Position numbers and translations under genes: made by a program. A DNA stretch of 64,000 nucleotides from Gracilibacillus timonensis (GTDB lineage: Bacteria; Bacillota; Bacilli; Bacillales; Amphibacillaceae): the NCBI RefSeq assembly GCF_900086715.1, contig NZ_FLKH01000012.1, positions 310,001 through 374,000 on the forward strand, given 5' to 3'. The notes beneath the pieces are model-generated. The model saw only the letters and a program-made list of their open reading frames with translations. It ran no database searches and was not told the DNA's origin. The stretch's first letter is position 1. The number at the start of each line of letters is the position of its first letter. Shown piece after piece: positions 54,403 to 63,083 of the stretch.

Positions 54403-54837
54403 ATGTTCTCCTATTTTGCGAAAGACTTACCTGTTTTTATGAAGAAAGAACTAGAAGGTTTGTTTGAAAAGTTAACGCCATTGCTTAAAAAGAATGCTAA
54501 ATATAAAATGTTTGCTTTGCCACTTTTATTTTTTTCAGTCATTAACCTTATTCTGTGGTTGATGATGGATGGTTTAGCATATGGTTTCTTGATTGTTTAC
54601 GCCTTGATTGCGGCGATAGGTGTTGCCTTATACAAGGAGTCTCGTCACATTAAGAAACAAATTAGAACGATTGAACAGGAACATATGGTAGATCGGATTC
54701 AAACAAGTGATGTCATCAATGACTATCAGAAGAAGGATTATATTTCCATAATAAAATCTCAACCTCGATTAAGCTTGCAGACATTTCTGCAATTTTTAAC
54801 GGAAGAGAATGATCGAAAAAATAGAATGACAGGTTAA
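54403..54837 (+). CDS. DUF5392 membrane protein, YwnF-like
   Basis: 144 aa. Two membrane helices (about 38-56 and 60-78) between an amphipathic N-terminus and a charged cytosolic tail ending FLTEENDRKNRM. It resembles Bacillus YwnF; function unknown. GGAGGGG precedes the ATG. Confidence 0.72.
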   Translation: MFSYFAKDLPVFMKKELEGLFEKLTPLLKKNAKYKMFALPLLFFSVINLILWLMMDGLAYGFLIVYALIAAIGVALYKESRHIKKQIRTIEQEHMVDRIQTSDVINDYQKKDYISIIKSQPRLSLQTFLQFLTEENDRKNRMTG

Positions 54838-54898
54838 TGAACGAACGCTATCATCATAGAGCATAGTTAGTGGTGTTATCATGCGTTCATCATAGAAA

Positions 54899-54946
54899 AA
54901 CCGGAAGAAGAGCTAACGAATTACCGCCTCCTCTTCCGGTTTTTTT
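54899..54946 (+). terminator. Intrinsic terminator after the YwnF-like gene
   Basis: AACCGGAAGA pairs with TCTTCCGGTT, with further pairing inside the loop, then eight T. Confidence 0.9.
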
Positions 54947-54949
54947 TAA

Positions 54950-55344
54950 ATGACAACTTGTGCGTGCTTGATGTAAACACCTGTCATAGCTATTATTTAT
55001 TGGTGAATAGTCCAACATTTTATCAAAGCGATTCATATCATTTGAGTGAGTTTGTCACCAGTCAATTTCTCACTTTTTATGTTTATATTCAAAGGTTGTT
55101 AAAATGGACCAAAAAAGTGCAAGGCAACACAAAATTTCAATGTGTCCTTTGTAATGGATTTTTCGAACGGAACTCTTTAAGATCAACGCTTAGCGATCAC
55201 ATCATGTATGTGGCTTTCGAAATGAAAGATTATTCAAAAAATTGTACAAATCAATAATTAGGCTTTTTTTACAAGTTTTTATTGTTTATGTAGTTCAAAA
55301 GATATATAATTTACTTATACCTTTTGATAAAGGAAGTGTATAAA
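54950..55344. other. Gene-free stretch before the response regulator
   Basis: A frame at 54958-55257 (99 codons) has no ribosome site, irregular composition and no family resemblance; I do not call it. The last 80 bases are AT-rich with TATAAT-like sequences before the regulator gene. Confidence 0.45.
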
Positions 55345-56010
55345 ATGGCATATACAGTTATTGTTGGAGAAGCGCAAACGTTATTCAGGGAAATGATCAC
55401 AAGCTTTGTCGAAGAGATGGAAGAATTTGAAGTGATTGCTAAATTCGGGGATGGGCAGCAGGTATTAGATTTTATCGAACAGGAACAATCCGAACCATCT
55501 TTGGTATTATTGAGCTCACAATTACCGAATTTGCAAGGGTGGGAATGTGTCAAAAGGATCAAGCAGGTGTATCCTGACGCAAAGGCAGTTATATTGTCTA
55601 CACATGATGATGACTCAACTTTTGAAGCGGCATTGATGGTAGGAGCAGATGGGTATATTTTAAAAGATACAAGCTTAGATCGATTTAAGGAAGCCCTTCG
55701 CTTTGTAATTGCCGGAGATTTTATTGCACCACAAACCTTCATTCGTTATTTCTCCAGCCGGTTAAGTGTACTTCGGCAAATGGAACGGGAACAATCCTTT
55801 GCCTATATCGAGGATAGGCTTCCTATACAGTCAGATATGACACAACGCGAGAAAAACATCATCCAGCTGATACAAAAGGGCTGGATCAATAAAAAAATTG
55901 CCGAAAAACTCAAGGTAAGTGAGGGAACAGTGAAAAAGAGTCTATCCCAGATTTATCAGAAGCTCGGCATAAAAAGCAGGGTAGAATTAATTGAGCTTCT
56001 CACGGATTAA
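55345..56010 (+). CDS. LuxR/NarL-type response regulator lacking the phospho-acceptor Asp
   Basis: 221 aa. Receiver domain 1-125, helix-turn-helix of the GerE/LuxR type at about 155-215 (TQREKNIIQLIQKG, KKIAEKLKVSEGTVKKSLSQIYQKLG). The acceptor site reads LVLLSSQLP where LVLLDxxLP is expected, placing S57 in place of Asp. The acidic pocket is also reduced (IVGEAQ, not IADDH). The switch Thr (LSTHDD) and Lys (YILKD) remain. No histidine kinase is adjacent. AAAGGAAG precedes the ATG. Phosphorylation-independent control is inferred. Confidence 0.88.
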   Translation: MAYTVIVGEAQTLFREMITSFVEEMEEFEVIAKFGDGQQVLDFIEQEQSEPSLVLLSSQLPNLQGWECVKRIKQVYPDAKAVILSTHDDDSTFEAALMVGADGYILKDTSLDRFKEALRFVIAGDFIAPQTFIRYFSSRLSVLRQMEREQSFAYIEDRLPIQSDMTQREKNIIQLIQKGWINKKIAEKLKVSEGTVKKSLSQIYQKLGIKSRVELIELLTD

Positions 56011-56780
56011 AGCTCAAATATCCGCTGGCGATATGTCTTTGGTGAGACATGGTAAGCCTGTTTAAAGACACGATGGAAATAAGAATAGGAGCCAAAGCCA
56101 CAATTTTGTGCAATATTTTCTAAGGTCATTGTGGTGTACTTCATTTGATTGATGGCGGTTGCGATACGAATGGATTGGGCATATTCAATGATCGTTTGAT
56201 TGACATATTCTTTAAAAAGATGCACACACCTAGAACTGCTCAAGTTACAATAGTCAGCAATTTGTGCAATCTTGAATCCCTGTTTGGTTGCATTTTCTTC
56301 GATATAACGCATCATCTTCGTCACAATATAGGGTCGAGAGATATCGTCTGTCTTCTTATCCAGTGATCTTTCTAACGAGACAAGCAATGCATTGAGTAAA
56401 TGGTAAGTAAGCTCACTATTTCTCTCTTTTTCGGGTCTTCTTTCTTCAATGATAAGATGCTGCCACAGGTCCAGACTTGAATCATCTGTAGCGATTTTGC
56501 TGATAGTTGGACTATTTCGAAATCGCTCAGCCACTTCGTCCCCTTCACAATATAAATGAAAGTCGCCGCTTTGCTGTCCAGCTAAAACGTGTAATTCGTA
56601 AGCTTCACCCGGCTTGATTATTAATAAGTCCCCTTTTTCAATCATCTGCTCTTCCTTATCCACGGTGATCTGTGCCTGTCCTTCTATTTGTAAACGAAAA
56701 AGATAAGAGGCATAGCGTGATTGGTGATTAGTATGAAATAATTGATCGTGGTAGGAATAACCACAAAAGTCAATGCGCAT
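56007..56780 (-). CDS. AraC-family transcriptional regulator
   Basis: 257 aa. The N-terminal cupin-like sensor (about 1-100) contains EKGDLLIIKPGEAYEL. The C-terminal double helix-turn-helix has IAQIADYCNLSSSRCVHLFKEY and LENIAQNCGFGSYSYFHRVFKQ ending in SPKTYRQ. Such regulators usually sense sugars and activate nearby operons. The five-gene carbohydrate operon starting at 57465 is the obvious candidate target. ATG at 56780 is chosen because the ATG at 56789 touches its ribosome site. Confidence 0.9.
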   Translation of the reverse strand: MRIDFCGYSYHDQLFHTNHQSRYASYLFRLQIEGQAQITVDKEEQMIEKGDLLIIKPGEAYELHVLAGQQSGDFHLYCEGDEVAERFRNSPTISKIATDDSSLDLWQHLIIEERRPEKERNSELTYHLLNALLVSLERSLDKKTDDISRPYIVTKMMRYIEENATKQGFKIAQIADYCNLSSSRCVHLFKEYVNQTIIEYAQSIRIATAINQMKYTTMTLENIAQNCGFGSYSYFHRVFKQAYHVSPKTYRQRIFEL

Positions 56781-56913
56781 GATAAACATTCCTTTCCTAT
56801 AGCCGTGATTAGGTTCGCCATAAACTTATCGCCTGGCATACAACGTTCACTAGCAAAAACCTATCATTGATGATATTAAAAATCCCCTTGTTCTTGAATC
56901 GATAAGAATCTAA

Positions 56914-57153
56914 CGGACAAAAAAACGGAGAATCGTGAAATACTGTCCGTAAGAATGAATCTCACGGACAAAAAACCGGAGAATCGCAAAATACTGTCCG
57001 TAAGAACGAATCTAACGGACAAAAAACCGGAGAATCGTGAAATACTGTCCGTAAGAATGAATCTCACGGACAAAAAATCGCCGAATCGTGAAATACTGTC
57101 CGTAAGAATGGATCTCACGGACAAAAAACCGCTGAATCACAAAATTCTGTCCG
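56914..57153. repeat. Five tandem hairpin units with an exact 51-bp period
   Basis: CGGACA begins units at 56914, 56965, 57016, 57067 and 57118. TGTCCG closes each 36-bp unit at the same offset, so every unit is a potential stem-loop. A 15-bp linker (TAAGAAYGAATCTMA type) separates them. Units differ by a few bases, mostly in the loop. Because 51 is divisible by three, both strands stay open and spell a 17-residue repeat; no ribosome site supports translation. Confidence 0.85.
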
Positions 57154-57373
57154 TAAGCAACCACAGGCAGACCTTCTGATATTCTCTTAATAAAAGCTTC
57201 CTATCAAATAAGCAATTTATAGCTAACTTGCAGAGGATGTTCAAAATCTCTCAATAAGAAAATGTGTCTACCGTTAATCTTATTTTATAGCAAAATTGTT
57301 CATGTTTTGATTATATCACTTATGTTCAAATATGCGAATATCCTATATGATAAAAAATAGATTATTTTGCTAA

Positions 57374-57387
57374 TGAAAGGGATAACA
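57374..57387 (+). promoter_or_regulatory. Possible CcpA cre site
   Basis: TGAAAGGGATAACA differs from TGAAAGCGCTAACA at two positions, one of them in the central CG. It lies 77 bases before the first gene of the carbohydrate operon. Carbon-catabolite control would be expected for such an operon. Weak evidence. Confidence 0.35.
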
Positions 57388-57464
57388 TTTTTAAAATGGG
57401 TTTAATTCTGTTAAAATGCTTATTCAAGACGTTACGCAAATAAGATAACTAAGGAGGAAAAACA

Positions 57465-58175
57465 ATGAAAGTATTAGTATGGAATGAATATCGACATGAA
57501 CAGAACAACGAAGAAGTAGCCAACATTTATCCAGAAGGAATTCATGGTGCTATTAAAGCTTTCTTGGAAACGGATGATATCGAAGTTGAAACGGCTACCT
57601 TAGATGAGCCTAATCATGGAATAACCGAAGAGCGATTGGCAGAGACAGATGTCTTAGTTTGGTGGGGCCATATGGCACATCACGAGGTAGCAGATGAAAT
57701 TGTAGAAAAAGTACATCAGCGTGTATTAGAGGGAATGGGTTTAATTGTTCTTCACTCTGGGCACTTTTCAAAAATATTCAAAAAATTGATGGGAACTGGC
57801 TGTGACTTGAAATGGCGTGAAGCGAATGATACAGAGCGTTTGTGGGTTATCAACCCCTCTCATCCGATTGCTGAGGGAATTGGTGAATATATCGAAATCG
57901 AAAATGAGGAAATGTATGGTGAACATTTCGATATCCCAGCGCCAGATGAGCTTGTATTTCTCAGCTGGTTTACTGGTGGAGAAGTATTCCGTTCAGGGTG
58001 TACATATCGCAGAGGACATGGGAAGATCTTCTATTTCCGTCCAGGACATGAATCTTATCCAACCTATTATCATGAAGATGTTCAGCGTGTGATTCAAAAT
58101 GCTGTTCGTTGGGCGAAACCAACAACTAGAACATTCTCTAGCTATGGAAATGCACAACCAATAGAAAAACTTTAA
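57465..58175 (+). CDS. ThuA-domain protein
   Basis: 236 aa, ThuA fold (class I glutamine-amidotransferase-like). [38 protein letters not shown] and [21 protein letters not shown] are typical of trehalose-utilisation ThuA proteins. In Sinorhizobium ThuA works with ThuB, a Gfo/Idh/MocA dehydrogenase, in trehalose use through 3-keto derivatives. Here a Gfo/Idh/MocA gene follows 24 bases later. AGGAGG precedes the ATG. Confidence 0.87.
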   Translation: MKVLVWNEYRHEQNNEEVANIYPEGIHGAIKAFLETDDIEVETATLDEPNHGITEERLAETDVLVWWGHMAHHEVADEIVEKVHQRVLEGMGLIVLHSGHFSKIFKKLMGTGCDLKWREANDTERLWVINPSHPIAEGIGEYIEIENEEMYGEHFDIPAPDELVFLSWFTGGEVFRSGCTYRRGHGKIFYFRPGHESYPTYYHEDVQRVIQNAVRWAKPTTRTFSSYGNAQPIEKL

Positions 58176-58199
58176 TAGATGAAGAGGAGAGGAACAAGC

Positions 58200-59228
58200 A
58201 TGAGTAACTTAAAAGTAGCCGTAATTGGCGCAGGGAGTATTGCAGTACACCGGCATTTACCAGAATATCAGTCACGTCAGGGGGTAGATATTGTAGCAGT
58301 CTGTGATATTTTAGAAAAGCGAGCACAAGAAGTGGCGGCAGAGTATGGCGCAAAGGCCTATACAGATTATAAAGAAGCAATTACAGACTCTGGTGCTGAT
58401 CTAGTAAGTGTTTGTCTGCCAAACTATTTACACGCACCGGTTTCCATTTTTGCCTTGGAGCAAGGGAAACACGTACTTTGTGAAAAACCAATGGCTACAT
58501 CCGATGAAGAAGCCCAACAGATGATTGAAGCAAGTAATAAGTCTGGTAAAAAATTGATGATTGGTCATAATCAGCGATTCGTAGCAAGTCATGAGAAGGC
58601 TCGTGAATTGATTGCGAATGGAGATCTTGGCAAGATTTACAGTTTCCGTACCACATTTGGTCATGGCGGCCCAGAAGGCTGGAGTGTAGATGGTGCAGAA
58701 AGTTGGTTCTTCCGTAAAAAAGAGGCATTTATTGGTGCGCTGGGAGATTTAGGTGTACACAAAGCAGATGTGATTCGCTATATCTTAGGAGAAGAGATGA
58801 AGGAAGTAGCAGCTATGGTGGAATCATCTGCAAAAGAGAATAGCGATGTAGATGATCAAGCTGTGAGTGTACTACGCAGTGAGAATGGTATTATTGGCAC
58901 CCTTACAGCAAGCTGGGCTTATAAAGGGGGAGAAAATAACGCTACTGTAATTTATGGCGAAAAAGGCAATTTACGTTTAGAAGATGATCCCACTTACAGT
59001 TTAATTGCGACCTATACAGACGGTACGCGTGTGAACTATGAACTGGGTCAGATTCAAACCAATGACGGTGGGGGTCAAACGTCCACAGGTGTCATCGATC
59101 ATTTTGTCGATAGCGTCTTAAATGATACCAAGCCATTAATCGATGGAGAAGAAGGATACAAGTCATTGAAAATTATCTTAGCAGCACTGGAAGCAAATGA
59201 AACAAAACAAAATGTGACCATTTCCTAA
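58200..59228 (+). CDS. Gfo/Idh/MocA-family oxidoreductase (first copy)
   Basis: 342 aa. N-terminal Rossmann fold with VIGAGSIAVHRHLPEY, the CEKPMA motif, and a C-terminal alpha/beta domain with GALGDLGVHKADVIRY holding the usual catalytic Asp-x3-His. NAD(P)-dependent sugar dehydrogenase; the position oxidised is unknown. GAGGAGAGG precedes the ATG. Paired with the TIM-barrel gene that follows 15 bases later. Confidence 0.9.
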   Translation: MSNLKVAVIGAGSIAVHRHLPEYQSRQGVDIVAVCDILEKRAQEVAAEYGAKAYTDYKEAITDSGADLVSVCLPNYLHAPVSIFALEQGKHVLCEKPMATSDEEAQQMIEASNKSGKKLMIGHNQRFVASHEKARELIANGDLGKIYSFRTTFGHGGPEGWSVDGAESWFFRKKEAFIGALGDLGVHKADVIRYILGEEMKEVAAMVESSAKENSDVDDQAVSVLRSENGIIGTLTASWAYKGGENNATVIYGEKGNLRLEDDPTYSLIATYTDGTRVNYELGQIQTNDGGGQTSTGVIDHFVDSVLNDTKPLIDGEEGYKSLKIILAALEANETKQNVTIS

Positions 59229-59243
59229 AGGAGGCCGTTATTT

Positions 59244-60212
59244 ATGAAATTAGGTGTATTTACTGTATTATTTGCAGATAAGAATTTTGAAGATATGTTA
59301 GACCATGTAAAAGAAAGCGGCTTAGAAGCTGTTGAAATTGGAACCAGCGGGTACCCTGGGGGCGCTCATTGTGATCTTGATGCATTATTAAACGATGAAG
59401 CTAAACGACATGCTTATATGAAGGCTGTATCGGATCGTGGTTTGACCGTTAGCGCCTTTAGCTGTCACGGGAACCCTTTAACACCAGAGAAATCCTTTGC
59501 CAAAGAATCAGACGAAGGATTACGCAAAACCATCGAACTAGCTGGTTTAACCGGTGTACCTGTTGTCAATTGTTTCTCTGGTACGCCAGGTGATCAGGAA
59601 AACGCCAAGGCTCCAAATTGGCCGACTGCCCCGTGGCCAACAGATTATGCGGATGTCTTGGAATGGCAATGGGAAGAAAAACTAGTGCCGTATTGGAAAG
59701 AAATTGCTGAATTAGCAGAAAAGAATAATGTGAAGATTGGGATTGAACTGCATGCAGGTTTCTTAGTACACACTCCTTATACCATGTTAAAACTGCGTGA
59801 GAAAACGAGTCCGGCAATTGGTGCTAATTTGGATCCAAGTCATCTCTGGTTCCAGGGGATTGATCCGGTAGCGGCGATCAAAATTTTAGGTGCAGAAGAC
59901 GCAATTCACCATTTCCATGCAAAAGATACTTATATAGATCAAGATAATGTGAATATGTATGGCCTTACCGACATGCAGCCATATAGTAATATTCAAACAA
60001 GGGCATGGAATTTTCGATCGGTAGGTTGTGGGCACAGTTTAGAAGAATGGTCAGATATGATGAGTGCGCTACGAATTGCTGGTTATGATTATGTGGTCAG
60101 TATTGAGCATGAAGACCCAATCATGTCAATTAATGAAGGATTTGCAAGAGCCGTAACGAATTTAAAATCTGTTATAATCTCGGAGTCGCCAACAGAGATG
60201 TGGTGGGCGTAA
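59244..60212 (+). CDS. Sugar phosphate isomerase/epimerase-like TIM-barrel protein (first copy)
   Basis: 322 aa, xylose-isomerase-like barrel. Metal ligands are probable in IGIELHAGF (Glu), NLDPSHLWF (Asp, His), HFHAKDT (His, Asp) and VSIEHEDP (Glu). Members epimerise sugars or, with Gfo/Idh/MocA partners, cleave 3-keto glycosides. GGAGG precedes the ATG. Confidence 0.87.
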   Translation: MKLGVFTVLFADKNFEDMLDHVKESGLEAVEIGTSGYPGGAHCDLDALLNDEAKRHAYMKAVSDRGLTVSAFSCHGNPLTPEKSFAKESDEGLRKTIELAGLTGVPVVNCFSGTPGDQENAKAPNWPTAPWPTDYADVLEWQWEEKLVPYWKEIAELAEKNNVKIGIELHAGFLVHTPYTMLKLREKTSPAIGANLDPSHLWFQGIDPVAAIKILGAEDAIHHFHAKDTYIDQDNVNMYGLTDMQPYSNIQTRAWNFRSVGCGHSLEEWSDMMSALRIAGYDYVVSIEHEDPIMSINEGFARAVTNLKSVIISESPTEMWWA

Positions 60213-60231
60213 GGAAAGGAAGCGTTTATTG

Positions 60232-61272
60232 ATGTCCAAATTAAGAATTGGTTTAATTGGCGCAGGGGGGATTGCAACATCAGTTCACATCCCTGCCTAC
60301 GAAGCTATTGCAGATAAGGTGGAGATAGTCGCCATCGCGGATGTTGCCTATGATCGAGCAAAACTGATCGCAGAGCGACATCAAATTCCTGCAGTATTCG
60401 ATAATTATGAAACCATGTTAACAGAAACAGAGATAGACGCTGTGAGTGTCTGTGTTCCAAATAAATTTCATAAGGCAGCCGTGATTAATGCCTTAACAGC
60501 TGGTTGTCATGTATTATGCGAAAAGCCGCCAGCCATGAACCAAGAGGAAGCTAAAGAAATGGAAGATACCGCAAGACGTGCGGGCAAACTATTGATGTAT
60601 GGTTTTCATTACCGCTTTCAATCGGAAACGCAAGCGGCCAAACGTTTTATTGATGCAGGGGAGTTAGGTGACATTTACTCTGGACGTGTGCAAGCGATCA
60701 GACGTCGAGGCATTCCAGGCTGGGGAGTCTTTACCAATAAAGAACTTCAAGGTGGCGGACCACTTATTGACATCGGTGTTCACATGCTTGATACAGCCCT
60801 ATACTTAATGGGATACCCTGAGCCGGCTGTTGTCTTAGGAAAGACACACCAGCAAATAGGTACCAAAAAAGGTGTAGGACTAATGGGTGACTGGGACTAC
60901 CAAAACTATTCAGTAGAAGATATGGCAATTGGAATGATCACCTTTAACAATGGAGCTTCCTTGGTGCTGGAATCTGCTTTTGCGGCGAATGTTGAGAAGC
61001 AGGATACTATGCAAGTTTCCTTAATGGGGAATAAAGGTGGAGCGGACATCTTCCCGTTAAAAATGTATCAGGAGAAACATGATACATTAGTAGATGTTAC
61101 GCCTGCTTATTTACCAGAGGTTCATGCGCATCAAGTGGAGATACATTCCTTTGTGGCACAATGTCTTAGCGGAAATGTGACCGACCATTACGCCAAACAA
61201 GGTACCAATATCCAAAAGATAATCGACGGATTATACCAATCCGCTGAAACTGGAAAGGCTGTATATTTATAA
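60232..61272 (+). CDS. Gfo/Idh/MocA-family oxidoreductase (second copy)
   Basis: 346 aa. LIGAGGIATSVHIPAY, CEKPPAMN, and GPLIDIGVHMLDTALYLMG with the catalytic Asp-x3-His. It is clearly diverged from the copy at 58200, so a distinct substrate or step is likely. GGAAAGGAAG precedes the ATG at 60232. 120 bases with a hairpin separate it from the next gene. Confidence 0.9.
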   Translation: MSKLRIGLIGAGGIATSVHIPAYEAIADKVEIVAIADVAYDRAKLIAERHQIPAVFDNYETMLTETEIDAVSVCVPNKFHKAAVINALTAGCHVLCEKPPAMNQEEAKEMEDTARRAGKLLMYGFHYRFQSETQAAKRFIDAGELGDIYSGRVQAIRRRGIPGWGVFTNKELQGGGPLIDIGVHMLDTALYLMGYPEPAVVLGKTHQQIGTKKGVGLMGDWDYQNYSVEDMAIGMITFNNGASLVLESAFAANVEKQDTMQVSLMGNKGGADIFPLKMYQEKHDTLVDVTPAYLPEVHAHQVEIHSFVAQCLSGNVTDHYAKQGTNIQKIIDGLYQSAETGKAVYL

Positions 61273-61327
61273 GTACAGCTTTGAGGATAAGATGTAAACA
61301 AAATGATCTGATTGACAGGCAGCAGGG

Positions 61328-61348
61328 GCTTATTCAAGAAGAATAAGC
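61328..61348 (+). other. Hairpin within the carbohydrate operon
   Basis: GCTTATTC pairs with GAATAAGC around AAGAA, without a T-run. It may act in mRNA processing or stability. Confidence 0.4.
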
Positions 61349-61391
61349 ATGCTTGTTGCTGTCAACAGGTAACAAAAAGGAGACGAAATGA

Positions 61392-62156
61392 ATGGGTAAA
61401 ATTGCGATTCAATTATATTCGGTACGTGAACACACGGCAAATGATTTTTTAGGCACCTTATCCAAACTAGGAAAAATGGGCTATGAAGCCGTCCAATTTG
61501 CTGGCTTTTTTGATACCCCAGCAGAAAAACTAAAGCAAGTAATGGATGAAGCTGAATTGGTGGCAGCGGGAAGTCATATGCCATTTGATAGTTTGACTGG
61601 TGATCAATTAGAAGATTCTTTAGCATACAATCGCACAATTGGCAATGATTTAATTATTTGTCCGATGTTACCTGAAGAATACAGAAAAGATGAGGGCGCT
61701 TATTATCGTGCTGCGGAAGAATTAAATGAAATCGGTCGCAAGTGTAAGGAAGCTGGTTTTACATTTGCCTATCATAATCATGATATGGAATTCTTTGATT
61801 TAGGGAATGGCAAACGCGGCTTCGACATTATTTTTGAAGAAACCGATCATGAATATGTCAAAATGGAGCTGGATTGCTACTGGGCAACGCATGCAGGGGT
61901 AGATCCATTACAAACGATTAAGGCATATGACGATATCGCGGTTTCCCTACATATTAAGGATATGACTGTCGAAAATGGCGAAAAGCGCAGTATCGAGATT
62001 GGCAGAGGCTCTTTAGATATTAAAACGCTTTGGGAGACCGGAGAAGCTGTTGGTGTTGAATGGTATGTTATTGAACAGGAGAAATTTGATGGAGACCCAT
62101 TAGATAGTGCGCAAGAAAATGTTGTGAAACTAAAGGAATTAATCGGAAGTAATTGA
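61392..62156 (+). CDS. Sugar phosphate isomerase/epimerase-like TIM-barrel protein (second copy)
   Basis: 254 aa. IAIQLYSVREHTANDF opens the barrel. Metal-site segments are FAYHNHDMEF, KMELDCYWATHAG, SLHIKDM and WYVIEQEKFDGDP. This subgroup resembles the YcjR/IolE-like proteins that act on 3-keto sugars. AAAGGAGA precedes the ATG. Last gene of the operon; a hairpin CCCCCTTTTA/TAAAAGGGGG follows at 62167. Confidence 0.87.
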   Translation: MGKIAIQLYSVREHTANDFLGTLSKLGKMGYEAVQFAGFFDTPAEKLKQVMDEAELVAAGSHMPFDSLTGDQLEDSLAYNRTIGNDLIICPMLPEEYRKDEGAYYRAAEELNEIGRKCKEAGFTFAYHNHDMEFFDLGNGKRGFDIIFEETDHEYVKMELDCYWATHAGVDPLQTIKAYDDIAVSLHIKDMTVENGEKRSIEIGRGSLDIKTLWETGEAVGVEWYVIEQEKFDGDPLDSAQENVVKLKELIGSN

Positions 62157-62510
62157 TGTTTTTGGTCCCCCCTTTTAGGTAGTAAAAGGGGGATATCTTA
62201 TGGAATGAATATCCCGACCTTCTCTTTTCAATAAAAGAACTTCTAATGTACAAAGCATAGATAAACATTTCCCGTTAGATTGATTATATGGGTAACATCG
62301 AGTCACATTATCCCATTGCGTTTCCTGAAACTATTTGTCAGCTTATTAAACTAGATAGGATAGAAAAGCTGGTAAAATCCGTTCACAGGGCTCGTTAATG
62401 GTATAATCCCATCCCTTTCTGTTATGCTAAGAGAGAAGGCTTCTTATGGTTTTATCCACAAAAAATAGGGTATGAAAACAAATAAGAGGTGAGGAATTGG
62501 AGGGATTTGT
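62157..62510. other. Gene-free stretch before the PTS EIIA gene
   Basis: Contains the hairpin CCCCCTTTTA-GGTAG-TAAAAGGGGG (about 62167-62191), a likely terminator for the upstream operon although the T-run is missing. A TATAAT at 62402-62407 may serve the EIIA gene; no good -35 at standard distance. No gene seen. Confidence 0.45.
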
Positions 62511-63002
62511 ATGTTAGGGAATTTATTCAAAAAGAAAGAAACAAATATGGAAGTCGTATCACCAATGACAGGGGACGTCGTTACTCTAGAAGACGTTCCT
62601 GATCAAGTTTTTTCACAGAAAATGATGGGAGAAGGAATCGCTATTGCCCCAGTTAATGGAGAGGTTGTAGCCCCTATTGATGGAGAAGTTGTCGATGTTT
62701 TCAGAACGAAACATGCCATTAGTTTGCATGCTAATAATGGGGCAGAAATATTAATTCACATGGGTTTAGAAACGGTTGAATTGGATGGCAAGGGTTTTGA
62801 AATCCATGTAACGAATGGACAAAAGGTAAAAAAAGGTGACGATTTGGCCAGCTTTGATTTGGAAAGTGTGACGACAGATGGTTATAAAACCATTACACCG
62901 CTGATTGTCTTGAACAGTAAAGAATTTGAACTCACCGATTATGTGTCTGAACAACAAGTTCAAGCAGGTCAAACCCCACTCTTTCAATTAGATAAACAAT
63001 AA
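62511..63002 (+). CDS. Glucose-type PTS EIIA protein (Crr-like, stand-alone)
   Basis: 163 aa single-domain EIIA. VSPMTGDVVTLEDVPDQVF opens the domain. H83 (in LIHMGLETV) is the phosphorylated histidine and H68 (in TKHAISL) its partner, with the same 15-residue spacing as H75/H90 in E. coli EIIA-Glc. No EIIB or EIIC is adjacent, so it probably serves permeases encoded elsewhere. TTGGAGGG precedes the ATG. Confidence 0.92.
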   Translation: MLGNLFKKKETNMEVVSPMTGDVVTLEDVPDQVFSQKMMGEGIAIAPVNGEVVAPIDGEVVDVFRTKHAISLHANNGAEILIHMGLETVELDGKGFEIHVTNGQKVKKGDDLASFDLESVTTDGYKTITPLIVLNSKEFELTDYVSEQQVQAGQTPLFQLDKQ

Positions 63003-63006
63003 ATAG

Positions 63007-63042
63007 AAGTGCAGACGTCCGTAGATGGACGTTTGCACTGAT
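63007..63042 (+). terminator. Probable terminator after the EIIA gene
   Basis: AGTGCAGACGTCC pairs with GGACGTTTGCACT (one mismatch) around GTAGAT. The T-run is poor. Confidence 0.5.
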
Positions 63043-63083
63043 CTCATGTCAAAAGTGTAAAAATAACAAAGGGGATGAGACAA

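Noticed and set aside
54958-55257. 99-codon frame between the YwnF-like gene and the response regulator
   Set aside because: No ribosome site, unusual composition and no recognisable motif; it starts right behind a terminator.
56914-57153. CRISPR-like regularly spaced repeats
   Set aside because: Units and linkers are all near-identical, so there are no unique spacers, and no cas gene is in the window.
56955-57179. Repeat protein encoded by the 51-bp array, either strand
   Set aside because: The frames are open only because the period is a multiple of three; there is no ribosome site, and both strands are equally open.
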